This document shows positions 1-7,387 of a stretch of DNA of 19,843 nucleotides, in pieces. The stretch comes from Enterobacteriaceae bacterium UBA3516 (GTDB lineage Bacteria; Pseudomonadota; Gammaproteobacteria; Enterobacterales; Enterobacteriaceae): contig DFPL01000127.1 in the NCBI GenBank assembly GCA_002377245.1, positions 32,612 through 52,454 on the forward strand, given 5' to 3'. The position numbers were made by a program, and so were the translations under genes. The stretch's first letter is position 1. Each line of letters begins with the position of its first letter. Below the pieces are notes generated by a model, which worked only from the letters and a program-made list of their open reading frames with translations, had not been told where the DNA came from and did no database searches.

Positions 1-153
1 CCACGGGGAGAGGGAGAAAAGCAGGCTCGATCGGTTCCCTCTCCCACGGGGAGAGGGAGAAAAGCAGGCTCGATCGGTTCCCTCTCCCATGGGGAGAGGG
101 AGAAAGGCGAGCTCGATCGGTTCCCTCTCCCACGGGGAGAGGGAGAAAGGCGG
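1..153. repeat. Tandem array of 43-bp palindromic repeat units
   Basis: A unit of exactly 43 bp repeats from the left window edge, with units beginning near 1, 44, 87 and 130; the last is partial. Each carries a perfect hairpin core with 9-bp arms CCCTCTCCC / GGGAGAGGG and a 3-nt loop (ACG, once ATG), at 37-57, 80-100 and 123-143, plus a half core at position 1. The linker reads roughly AGAAAAGCAGGCTCGATCGG with a few substitutions in the third unit. The array enters the window mid-unit, so it continues to the left. It lies downstream of the minus-strand response regulator gene. No coding potential is visible. Confidence 0.9.
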
Positions 154-184
154 AGAATGAGGTCTACTAGATCGCACTGAACAG

Positions 185-223
185 TCCCCTCGCCCCTTTG
201 GGGAGAGGGCCAGGGTGAGGGGG
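185..223. repeat. REP-like palindromic element downstream of citB
   Basis: The sequence has the layout CCCCTCGCCCC-TTT-GGGGAGAGGG followed by CCAGGGTGAGGG. It forms a GC-rich hairpin of CCCC/GGGG and CCTC/GAGG stems separated by one mismatch. It is of the same family as the element at 17347-17422. It lies about 20 bp beyond the citB stop codon and may end transcription of the citAB operon or stabilise its 3' end. No T-tract is evident, so a true intrinsic terminator is uncertain. Confidence 0.7.
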
Positions 224-240
224 AAACCCGCGCACAATCC

Positions 241-939
241 CTACGCACTCTCTCCAGTCCGGCGGTACATCCTTCTTGGATGCCCAATTTTGCCGTACTG
301 CATCTCCACCGCTAAATACCCCGACTCTACGCCGTGCTCCAGGTAACGGCGGGCAGTGGTTTTGCTCAGACCCGTCTCCACCACCACTTCATCGACCGAG
401 AAACAGCGCTCACCGGCATCGGCAAACAGGGTCTGCACGCGCGAAAGCGTATTCTCCTCAATCCCCTTGCTGCCGTTATCCAGCTTGTAATTCTTCGCCT
501 GCAACTGATAGAGCGAATCCACGTTCTGCTGATCGACAATCTTCCACACCCGCTGCTGCTCGGTGAACTGCACAAAGCGCTCCAGCGACTGGCTGAGCCG
601 CTTCCACGACACGGGTTTGAGAATATAGTCAAAAGCCCCATTGCGAATGGCCTGGCTACAGGTGTCCATATCGCTGGCGGCGGTAATAAAAATCACCGAA
701 CAGTTGGCGCGAATAACCATCGGGTCACTGATAAGCGTGATCCCTTTGCCGTCCGGCAGATAGTTATCGAGCAACACCAACTGCGGCTGCTTGCTGGTAA
801 GCTGCGCCTTCGCCTCTGCCAGAGAGGTCGCAATGCCTACCAGCCGCAAACGCGGATGTTTACCGATAAGTTCAGCATGAAGCTGCGCCAGTTCGTTTTC
901 ATCTTCTACTATCAGCACATCTATCTGTTCATGTCGCAT
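241..939 (-). CDS. citB: CitB/DpiA-type response regulator of the citrate two-component system
   Basis: This 232-aa cytoplasmic regulator has an N-terminal receiver domain (about 5-125) with acidic residues E12 and D13, phospho-acceptor D58 in LLDNYLPDG, T85 in FITAA and K107 in ILKPV. A C-terminal winged-helix/HTH part (about 165-225) contains VDEVVVETGLSKTTARRYLE. This arrangement and length fit the CitB/DpiA/CitZ group, which activates citrate-fermentation promoters when phosphorylated by its partner kinase. The ATG overlaps the end of the kinase gene by 11 bp, indicating translational coupling, and a GGAAG Shine-Dalgarno lies about 10 nt upstream. Divergence from the cit operon implies control of it. 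It may equally be named CitZ, the regulator of the second Klebsiella system; the sequence alone does not separate the two. Confidence 0.9.
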   Translation of the reverse strand: MRHEQIDVLIVEDENELAQLHAELIGKHPRLRLVGIATSLAEAKAQLTSKQPQLVLLDNYLPDGKGITLISDPMVIRANCSVIFITAASDMDTCSQAIRNGAFDYILKPVSWKRLSQSLERFVQFTEQQRVWKIVDQQNVDSLYQLQAKNYKLDNGSKGIEENTLSRVQTLFADAGERCFSVDEVVVETGLSKTTARRYLEHGVESGYLAVEMQYGKIGHPRRMYRRTGESA

Positions 940-2572
940 TATTCTGCTCTTCCAGCGTCATATCGGGGCATTGTCGTTGTACATGACCCGTTTCAGGAAT
1001 AAACAAAGAGAAAATCGTTCCACGCGGCGCGTTATCAGAAACTTCGATCGTACCGCCGACCTGGGTGACATAGCTCGCGATCAGATACAGGCCAATGCCA
1101 TGATCGCCACTGCGCTTGGTGGTCATCCCGCGTTCAAAAATTCGATGCCGAATCTCCGGGGCGATCCCTACACCGCGATCGGCCACTTCAATGATCAGCT
1201 CCCGTTCATTTTGCAGGATCAACACCTCAACCGGATCGTGCGGCAGCGCCGCGCGTTGCGTCGCTTCGATGGCGTTATCCAGCAAATTGCCAATGATCGA
1301 GATAAGCTCGGCTTCGGCCAGCGGATGGGCCGGTCTTGCCATCTGGCAACTAGGATCAAACGTCAGTTCGACTCCTTTTTCCCGGGCGCGCGCCGCTTTG
1401 CCCAGCAGCAGGCCACAGAGCGTAGGCGAGTGGAAGCGGGACGAGATAAAGTCGAGCAGCTCCTGGGCATGTTCCGACTGCGCCTGGATGTAACGTATCG
1501 CGTCATCATAGCGCTCCATGTGTAACAGGCCGGAGAGGGTCGTCATTCTGTTCAATTGCTCATGGCGCATGATGCGCAGGTTATCGACATAACGTTTCAC
1601 CTGACTCAACTGGGCGCTGAGGCTATCGATCTCATTGCGATCGCGAAAAGTGATCACCCAGCCCTGTAACTTGTCTTCCAGCATAATGCGCACGCGGCTG
1701 GCGATCACCGTCACGTGGTTGAAGCGACAAATCTCATCATGGGTATCTTTTTCCAGCATCCGATCGCGGGAAAAGAAGGGCACGCCGGGGATCAGCTCGG
1801 TGATCAACTGCCCGCGCAGCGCCCGCGTCGGCTGGCTCAGACTCAGCAGTTTCCTGGCGGCCTGGTTGATCACTTCGATGCGCAGGTTGCTGTCGATGGC
1901 GATCACCCCTTCATAAATCGACTCCATCATTGCTTTTTGCTGACGCACCAGCAGGCCGATTTCGCGCGGTTCCAGCGAGAAAATCTGTTTTTTGATGCTG
2001 CGAGTAAAGAACCACGAGAAAACAAACAGCGCCGCCAGCAGCAGCACGGCAGCAATAAAGATGTTGATCGCTTTGCCGAGCGTTATGGTATCGAGATAGC
2101 TGGTGAGATAGCCCACTGAAACTATCCCGATAACCTGACCTGTATCGTTAAAGATCGGTGCTTTACTGCGTAGAGAAATACCCAGCCCGCCCTGGCGAAT
2201 GGTGGTCAGGCTTTTTCCCTGTAACACATCCTGATTATCCCCCCCGACCAATAAGGTGCCGACCCGGTCTTCATAAACAGAATGGTAAAGATGAATGCCG
2301 TTATTATCGCCAATCACGATAAAGCTGGCGTCACTGCGTGCAACGACTTTCTGCATAAAACTTGAAATGGCGGCAATATCTTTTTCAGCAACCGACTTGC
2401 GTAAACTCGGAATAATCGCTATTTCTTCAGCTTGTATTTTTGCTCGTACGCTCATTTCCTGATAAAGCTGACGACCGACGTCAATATAATAATAACTACC
2501 CAGTAAGATGAACAAACCAGAGAAAAAAAGCACCAGCGATATAAAGAGTTTAATCTGGAACGACAGTTTCAT
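929..2572 (-). CDS. citA: CitA/DpiB-type membrane sensor histidine kinase (citrate sensing)
   Basis: Using the ATG at 2572 the protein has 547 residues, the size I recall for Klebsiella CitA. Transmembrane segments lie at about 7-31 and 169-189 and flank a periplasmic PAS-type sensor. A cytoplasmic PAS follows (about 212-305), then the phosphorylated His H337 in RHEQLN, an N-box with N429 and DN432-433, DRGVG at 465-469, and HGIGLYL from 491. The periplasmic ligand motif reads HLYH (94-97) where CitA and DpiB have RLYH; R135 and K137 of SLRSK match the other ligand residues. The kinase overlaps citB by 11 bp. Start choice is uncertain: a TTG at 2602 has a better purine-rich leader (AGAGAAAG) and an ATG lies at 2590. 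It could be the CitY-type paralogue. Confidence 0.88.
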   Translation of the reverse strand: MKLSFQIKLFISLVLFFSGLFILLGSYYYIDVGRQLYQEMSVRAKIQAEEIAIIPSLRKSVAEKDIAAISSFMQKVVARSDASFIVIGDNNGIHLYHSVYEDRVGTLLVGGDNQDVLQGKSLTTIRQGGLGISLRSKAPIFNDTGQVIGIVSVGYLTSYLDTITLGKAINIFIAAVLLLAALFVFSWFFTRSIKKQIFSLEPREIGLLVRQQKAMMESIYEGVIAIDSNLRIEVINQAARKLLSLSQPTRALRGQLITELIPGVPFFSRDRMLEKDTHDEICRFNHVTVIASRVRIMLEDKLQGWVITFRDRNEIDSLSAQLSQVKRYVDNLRIMRHEQLNRMTTLSGLLHMERYDDAIRYIQAQSEHAQELLDFISSRFHSPTLCGLLLGKAARAREKGVELTFDPSCQMARPAHPLAEAELISIIGNLLDNAIEATQRAALPHDPVEVLILQNERELIIEVADRGVGIAPEIRHRIFERGMTTKRSGDHGIGLYLIASYVTQVGGTIEVSDNAPRGTIFSLFIPETGHVQRQCPDMTLEEQNNAT

Positions 2573-2642
2573 GATTTCACGCAAGAGCATCAAAAACAGC
2601 AATGTAACATCTTTCTCTTTGCCGGGGGCGAGTTTACTGGAA

Positions 2643-2664
2643 ACTTGTGATCCTTTGCACAGCT
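2643..2664. promoter_or_regulatory. Putative CRP site in the cit control region
   Basis: The core TGTGA-TCCTTT-GCACA (2646-2661) matches the CRP consensus TGTGA-N6-TCACA with one mismatch. It lies about 74 bp before the citA ATG and about 240 bp before the transporter gene. Catabolite control of citrate fermentation through CRP is established in Klebsiella, so the site is plausible, but it was found by eye. Confidence 0.5.
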
Positions 2665-2731
2665 GATGGCGACGGTCACTGATAAAGAAACAGAGATTTT
2701 CTGGAAATGTTATTAATTTGTTTTTTAATAT

Positions 2732-2802
2732 AAAGAAACCATAAAAACCACGAAAATAATTACGGTGTTAATCACACTAAATAAAAGAAACCTTAAAAAC
2801 CA
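2732..2802. repeat. 19-bp direct repeat pair, candidate response-regulator operator
   Basis: AAAGAAACCATAAAAACCA (2732-2750) recurs as AAAGAAACCTTAAAAACCA (2784-2802), with a single mismatch. The starts are 52 bp apart, very close to five helical turns, so both copies face the same side of the DNA. The position 100-170 bp upstream of the transporter ATG suits binding of phosphorylated CitB. No other copy was noticed in the window. Confidence 0.6.
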
Positions 2803-2902
2803 TAGATGCCATTAAAACTCCGGTTTTATTATGCAGCACCTCACATATTGTTGACGGTCAGCCCTTTACTCTGATGCTGCAAAATAACCAAGGGGCTTAA
2901 TA

Positions 2903-4267
2903 ATGAGCACAACTGACGATTCTTTTTCAATTACCTCTGAATCGCTATCGATTCAAAAAACATCCCTGAAAGACAGATGGTGGCACATCATGGATACCTG
3001 GAAGGTCGGGATTATTCCATTGCCGTTATTTGTTCTCGCTGGCGCATTAATTGCGGTGGATTGCCTGGGCGGAAAATTACCCAGTGACATCGTGGTGATG
3101 GTCGCCACCCTGGCGTTCTTCGGCTTCGCCTGTGGTGAATTCGGTAAACGTCTGCCGATTGTCGGCAAACTGGGTGCGGCAGCCATCTGCGCCACCTTCA
3201 TCCCGTCTGCGATGGTCTATTATGGCCTGCTGCCGGACGTGGTGGTGGAATCCACCACCAAGTTCTATAAATCGACCAACATTCTGTACCTCTATATCTG
3301 CTGCATTATTGTGGGCAGTATCATGAGCATGAATCGCACCACGCTGATTCAGGGCTTCCTGCGTATTTTCTTCCCGATGCTGTGCGGCGAGATCGTCGGC
3401 ATGATCGTGGGCATGAGCGTTGGCATGCTGCTCGGCCTTGAACCGTTCCAGATCTTCTTCTTTATTATTCTGCCGATTATGGCAGGCGGCGTAGGCGAAG
3501 GGGCGATTCCTCTTTCTATTGGTTACGCCACTATTCTGCATATGGATCAGGGTGTTGCGTTGGGTCGCGTGCTGCCGATGGTGATGCTGGGTGGGCTGAC
3601 CGCCATCATTATCTCCGGTTGCCTGAACCAACTGGGTAAACGCTTCCCGCACCTGACCGGTGAAGGCCAGTTGATGCCCGATCAACCGAACAGCGCTGAG
3701 AAGTCAACGCCTGCGCCGGCGTTCAGCGGCAAAGCGGACGTCACCACCATCGCGTCCGGCGCACTGCTGGCGGTACTGCTCTATATGCTGGGCATGCTGG
3801 GCCACAAACTAATTGGTCTGCCTGCACCGGTTGGCATGCTGTTCATGGCGGTGCTGGTCAAGCTGGTTCACGGCGTTTCGCCGAAAATCCTTGAAGGCTC
3901 GCAGGTCGTTTACAAATTCTTCCAGACCTCCGTGACCTACCCCATCCTCTTCGCGGTCGGTGTGGCTATTACCCCATGGCAGGAGCTGGTGCACGCGTTC
4001 ACGCTGACCAACCTGCTGGTTATCGTCAGCACCGTGTCCGCACTGGTCGCCACCGGCTTCTTCGTCGGTAAAAAAATCGGTATGCATCCGATTGATGTTG
4101 CCATCGTCTCCTGCTGTCAGAGCGGGCAGGGTGGTACCGGGGATGTTGCCATCCTCACTGCAGGTAACCGTATGAGCCTGATGCCGTTCGCGCAGATTGC
4201 TACCCGTATCGGCGGTGCAATCAACGTCTCGATATCGCTTCTGGTCCTCGGCAACTTCCTCGTTTGA
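2903..4267 (+). CDS. 2-hydroxycarboxylate transporter (2HCT family, CitS/CitW-like)
   Basis: A 454-aa hydrophobic protein with the two re-entrant-loop signatures of the 2HCT family: GGVGEG at 195-200 after ILPIMA, and QGGTGD at 409-414. The conserved NRM (422-424) and substrate-binding arginine R435 in TRIGGA near the C-terminus are present. The N-terminal 30 residues are hydrophilic and a soluble central loop lies around 245-275. The family moves citrate, malate or lactate with Na+ or H+, or in exchange. Compared with Klebsiella CitS, the arginine before the second GG motif is Gln here (Q409), a pattern I associate with CitW, CimH or MaeN rather than CitS. It is first gene of the operon, so citrate or a related acid is the likely substrate. 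The ATG is preceded by AAGGGG. The next gene starts 22 bp downstream. Confidence 0.9.
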   Translation: MSTTDDSFSITSESLSIQKTSLKDRWWHIMDTWKVGIIPLPLFVLAGALIAVDCLGGKLPSDIVVMVATLAFFGFACGEFGKRLPIVGKLGAAAICATFIPSAMVYYGLLPDVVVESTTKFYKSTNILYLYICCIIVGSIMSMNRTTLIQGFLRIFFPMLCGEIVGMIVGMSVGMLLGLEPFQIFFFIILPIMAGGVGEGAIPLSIGYATILHMDQGVALGRVLPMVMLGGLTAIIISGCLNQLGKRFPHLTGEGQLMPDQPNSAEKSTPAPAFSGKADVTTIASGALLAVLLYMLGMLGHKLIGLPAPVGMLFMAVLVKLVHGVSPKILEGSQVVYKFFQTSVTYPILFAVGVAITPWQELVHAFTLTNLLVIVSTVSALVATGFFVGKKIGMHPIDVAIVSCCQSGQGGTGDVAILTAGNRMSLMPFAQIATRIGGAINVSISLLVLGNFLV

Positions 4268-4289
4268 TTCATGTGTTACAGGAACTGAT

Positions 4290-5156
4290 ATGAAACTCGC
4301 AAGCTTTGTCCATCAGGGGATCCGCAGTTACGGGATCGTGAAAGCGGATGGTGTGGTCGATCTGGGCCGCCGTCTGGGGGATCGTTACAGCGATCTGAAA
4401 TCACTGCTCGCCGCCGACGCGGTCAATGAAGCCCAGCAGTGGTTCGGTGAGAAACCGGATCTCGGCTTCGATGCGCTGGAATTTTTGCCGGTCATCGATA
4501 ATCCCGGAAAAATTCTCTGTGTTGGCATGAACTATGCCGAAAAACGCAAAGAGTTTGACCAGCATAACCCGGCGCCAACGCTGTTCATCCGCTTCGCTGA
4601 TTCACAAACCGGCCACCAGACACCCGTCCTCAAGCCGCGCCACTCCAGGGAGTTTGACTATGAGGGCGAGCTGGCGGTGATCATCGGTAAAAGCGGTGAA
4701 AACATCTCTCGCGAAGCGGCATTAGGTCACGTTGCCGGTTACAGCTGCTACATGGACGGTTCTGCTCGCGACTGGCAGCACACCTGGTTTACCGCCGGTA
4801 AAAACTGGCGTCAGACCGGTGCGTTCGGTCCGTGGATGACCACGGCGGATGAGATCCCTGACCCGCATCAACTGGCGATCCGCACCTGGCTTAATGGCCG
4901 CATGGTGCAGGAGGACAACACCGCCAGCATGATCCACAAGGTGGCAGAGCTTATCGAGTACATCAGTACCTTTACCCGCCTGAACGCCGGTGACGTGATC
5001 ATCACCGGTTCGCCGGGTGGCGTCGGTAAAAAACGCACCCCGCCGCTGTTCATGAACGCCGGGGATCGCATTGAAGTCGAGATCGAAAACATCGGCCATC
5101 TCAGCAATGTGATCATGGATGCGCCAGCGCAGCAATCTCTGGCGGCCGCGCACTAA
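4290..5156 (+). CDS. Fumarylacetoacetate hydrolase (FAH) family protein, possible oxaloacetate-processing enzyme
   Basis: A 288-aa soluble protein starting at the ATG with AGGAA five bases upstream; longer upstream starts run into the transporter gene. The FAH catalytic domain covers about 72-275: KILCVGMNYAEKRKEF (74-89), metal ligands E125 and E127 in DYEGELAVIIG, D156 in YMDGSARDW, and the GDVIITGSPGGVG loop (234-246). The superfamily uses Mg2+/Mn2+ to cleave or decarboxylate 2-oxo acids; FAHD1 members decarboxylate or tautomerise oxaloacetate. Its place between transporter and citC, in a cluster without oadGAB, suggests it handles oxaloacetate made by citrate lyase. Against this, the His of the usual NYxxHxxE motif is Lys (K85), though E88 remains. 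The family is certain; the substrate is inferred. Confidence 0.85.
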   Translation: MKLASFVHQGIRSYGIVKADGVVDLGRRLGDRYSDLKSLLAADAVNEAQQWFGEKPDLGFDALEFLPVIDNPGKILCVGMNYAEKRKEFDQHNPAPTLFIRFADSQTGHQTPVLKPRHSREFDYEGELAVIIGKSGENISREAALGHVAGYSCYMDGSARDWQHTWFTAGKNWRQTGAFGPWMTTADEIPDPHQLAIRTWLNGRMVQEDNTASMIHKVAELIEYISTFTRLNAGDVIITGSPGGVGKKRTPPLFMNAGDRIEVEIENIGHLSNVIMDAPAQQSLAAAH

Positions 5157-5172
5157 GGAAACAGGCGAGAAA

Positions 5173-6192
5173 ATGCAAGCACAACTCCCCATCGATTTTC
5201 GCGTCGCAGACGTAGCCAGCGGATCGCAGCGTTTTATGCAGATTCGCTCTCTGCTCGCGGACAGCGGCTTAGGGCTGGACAGTGATATCACCACCTTCGT
5301 TGAAGCCTGGTCCGGTACCCGGCTGGTGGGGTGTGCGGGTCTGACCGCCAACGTCATCAAATGTGTTGCGGTGGATGAATCCCTGCGGGGAGAAAACCTC
5401 AGCGCACGTCTGCTGGCGGAGGTGGAGCACCTGGCGCTGGCACGGGGCCATTTCCATCTGTTCCTGTGCACGCGCCCTTGTAACCGGGAGCGCTTTGCGC
5501 ATAGCGGATTCTGGCCCATCGCCCAGAGCGGCAACAATGCCGTGCTCATGGAAAACACGCCGTCGGGCATCAGCCGCTATTGCCGCTCGCTTGGGCACCT
5601 GCGCGTTGCCGGAGAACGTATCGGGGCGATCGTCATGAACGCGAACCCCTTTACGCTCGGGCACCGTCACCTGGTGGAGCAGGCAGCAAAATCCTGTGAC
5701 CACTTACATCTGTTCGTGGTGCAGGAAGATGCCTCCTTTTTCCCGTTCAAGGCGCGGATGCAGATGGTGAGAGCGGGGGTTGCGCACCTGTCCAACGTCA
5801 CCGTTCACGCCGGTTCAGAGTACATCATCTCCCGGGCGACCTTTCCGGCCTATTTCCTTAAAGAGAGCGGAAAAGTTCAGCAGGCGTGGAGTGAGATCGA
5901 CGTGTTGATTTTCCGCAACCATATTGCGCCTGCACTGGGTATTACTCACCGCTTTATCGGTTCGGAGCCGTTTTGCGACATTACCCGCCAGTACAACCAG
6001 ACCATGCAAGGCCTGTTGACGGGAGCGGTTGAGGTGGTCGAGATCCCGCGCATCAAAGCCACGGGCAATGCCATCTCTGCCTCAGAAGTTCGGCGTTTAC
6101 TGAAAACGCAGCAGTTTTCCCGTATTCGGGAAATCGTACCGGATACCACTTTCGCGCACCTTGAAATGCATTACAGCGCGGAAGTCGCTTAA
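5173..6192 (+). CDS. citC: Citrate (pro-3S)-lyase ligase, acetylates citrate lyase
   Basis: A 339-aa cytoplasmic enzyme that uses ATP and acetate to convert the thiol form of the citrate lyase acyl carrier to its active acetyl form. The N-terminal part (about 8-130) is GNAT-like, with CAGLTANVIKCVAVDESLRG. The C-terminal nucleotidyltransferase domain starts at GAIVMNANPFTLGHRHL, where T161-LGH164 is the HxGH-type nucleotide motif, and ends with ISASEVRRLL. Both domains in one chain are normal for CitC. The ATG was chosen over earlier in-frame starts because those overlap the FAH gene; a purine-rich AGGCGAG precedes it. It lies 16 bp after the FAH gene and 19 bp before citD, within the same operon. 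Confidence 0.95.
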   Translation: MQAQLPIDFRVADVASGSQRFMQIRSLLADSGLGLDSDITTFVEAWSGTRLVGCAGLTANVIKCVAVDESLRGENLSARLLAEVEHLALARGHFHLFLCTRPCNRERFAHSGFWPIAQSGNNAVLMENTPSGISRYCRSLGHLRVAGERIGAIVMNANPFTLGHRHLVEQAAKSCDHLHLFVVQEDASFFPFKARMQMVRAGVAHLSNVTVHAGSEYIISRATFPAYFLKESGKVQQAWSEIDVLIFRNHIAPALGITHRFIGSEPFCDITRQYNQTMQGLLTGAVEVVEIPRIKATGNAISASEVRRLLKTQQFSRIREIVPDTTFAHLEMHYSAEVA

Positions 6193-6211
6193 AAAACTCA
6201 GGACATAAAAT

Positions 6212-6505
6212 ATGAAAATTGTTAGGGAGGCGCTGGCCGGGACCCTGGAATCCAGCGACCTGATGGTGAAAATAGCCCCTGCCGAAGGTGAGCTGGACAT
6301 CGTCATCCACAGTGAAGTAATTAAGCAGTTCGGCGACCAGATTCGTGAGGTCGTGGTGACCACGCTACGCAATATGGATGTCCACCAGGGCGTCATCATT
6401 ATTGAAGACAAAGGTGCGCTGGACTGTGTTATCCGTGCCCGTCTGCAAGGCGCTATTCTGCGCGCCAGCGACAGTGACAATATCAATTGGGAGAAACTGC
6501 TATGA
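6212..6505 (+). CDS. citD: Citrate lyase gamma subunit (acyl carrier protein)
   Basis: A 97-aa acyl carrier protein that carries the 2'-(5''-triphosphoribosyl)-3'-dephospho-CoA group. The attachment serine is S14 in AGTLESSD, the position known for Klebsiella CitD. The rest, with VTTLRNMDVHQGVIIIEDKGALDCVIRAR, matches the family at normal length. It accepts its prosthetic group from CitX and is acetylated by CitC. AGGA lies about 10 nt before the ATG. Its stop overlaps the citE start in an ATGA, so the two subunits are probably translationally coupled. Confidence 0.96.
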   Translation: MKIVREALAGTLESSDLMVKIAPAEGELDIVIHSEVIKQFGDQIREVVVTTLRNMDVHQGVIIIEDKGALDCVIRARLQGAILRASDSDNINWEKLL

Positions 6506-7377
6506 AAAAGCTCCGTCGTAGCATGCTGTTTCTCCCCGGCGCCAATGCCGCCATGCTCTCCACCGCCTTTATCTACCGCCCGGACTCCATCATGTTCGAT
6601 CTGGAAGATGCGGTGGCCCTGCGTGAAAAAGACACCGCCCGCGTGCTGGTGTTCCACGCTCTGCAGCACCCAATGTACAAAGATATCGAAACCGTGGTGC
6701 GTATTAACCCGCTCAACACGCCGTTTGGCCTGAAAGATCTGGAAGCCGTGGTTCGCGCTGGCGTGGACGTGGTGCGTCTGCCGAAGACCGACACGCCGGA
6801 GGATGTTTACGAGCTGGAACGGCATCTCGAACGTATTGAACAGGAATGTGGGCGTGAAATCGGCTCCACGCGTGTAATGGCGGCTATCGAGTCGGCAATC
6901 GGCGTGATCAATGCGGTGGCGATCGCCCGCAGCTCTCAGCGCCTGATCGGCATTGCGCTGGCGGCGTTCGATTACGTCATGGACATGCAAACCGAACGTG
7001 GTGACGGTACCGAACTCTTCTATGCCCGTTGTGCCGTACTGCATGCAGCCCGTGCCGCCGGTATCGATGCCTTTGACGTGGTGTGGTCAGATTTGAACGA
7101 CGAAGCGGGTTTCCTGCGCGAAGTCGAACTGATCCGCAAAATGGGCTTCAACGGTAAGTCACTGATTAACCCGCGGCAGATCGATCTGTTGCACAACGCC
7201 TATGCGCCCACTCAGCAGGAAGTCGATCACGCGAAGCGCGTTATTGAAGCGGCCGAAGAGGGCGAACGTAACGGGCTTGGCGTGGTCTCGCTGAACGGCA
7301 AAATGATCGACGGCCCCATCATTAACCACGCGCAGGTTGTACTCGAACGTGCCGCCGCGTCCGGCGTGCGTCGGTAA
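6502..7377 (+). CDS. citE: Citrate lyase beta subunit (citryl-ACP oxaloacetate-lyase)
   Basis: A 291-aa TIM-barrel lyase that cleaves citryl-CitD into oxaloacetate and acetyl-CitD. Family motifs in order are RRSMLFLPGAN (5-15), FDLEDAVALREK (32-43), R68 in VVRINPLNTPFG, RLPKTDTPEDV (92-102), the metal ligand E130 in AAIESAIGV, D157 in FDYVMDM, and GKSLINPRQI near residue 220. The ATG sits within the ATGA overlap with citD; an upstream TTG in frame would extend into citD and is not favoured. The length fits classical CitE, not the stand-alone CitE-like proteins. The SD of citF overlaps its stop codon. Confidence 0.96.
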   Translation: MKKLRRSMLFLPGANAAMLSTAFIYRPDSIMFDLEDAVALREKDTARVLVFHALQHPMYKDIETVVRINPLNTPFGLKDLEAVVRAGVDVVRLPKTDTPEDVYELERHLERIEQECGREIGSTRVMAAIESAIGVINAVAIARSSQRLIGIALAAFDYVMDMQTERGDGTELFYARCAVLHAARAAGIDAFDVVWSDLNDEAGFLREVELIRKMGFNGKSLINPRQIDLLHNAYAPTQQEVDHAKRVIEAAEEGERNGLGVVSLNGKMIDGPIINHAQVVLERAAASGVRR

Positions 7378-7387
7378 GGACAGAACC

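Larger units (their letters stand above)
2573..2902. promoter_or_regulatory. Divergent control region between sensor kinase and cit operon
   Basis: About 330 bp of AT-rich DNA separates the two divergent transcripts, with no plausible ORF. It holds a CRP-like site near 2643-2664, a 19-bp direct repeat at 2732-2750 and 2784-2802, and a small inverted repeat TAAAAC-TCCG-GTTTTA at 2813-2828. A TTGACG at 2851-2856, followed 16 bp later by GATGCT, is a weak sigma70 candidate for the transporter operon, as expected for an activator-dependent promoter. The transporter gene has a good ribosome site, AAGGGG, about 8 nt before its ATG. Confidence 0.75.

Noticed and set aside
1..153. CRISPR-like regular repeats
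   Set aside because: The repeat is continuous with constant linker sequence; there are no unique spacers, and each unit is a REP-like palindrome.
2761..2776. Second CRP site around the TCACA at 2772
   Set aside because: The left half-site at the correct 6-bp spacing reads TACGG, a poor match to TGTGA.
5173..5570. Fusion of a GNAT acetyltransferase to citC
   Set aside because: The GNAT-like N-terminal part is a normal part of CitC proteins, so it is not an unusual fusion.
6097..7044. Long minus-strand open frame opposite citC, citD and citE
   Set aside because: It is a shadow of well-supported plus-strand genes, has unusual composition rich in His, Arg and Gln, and matches no family I recognise.
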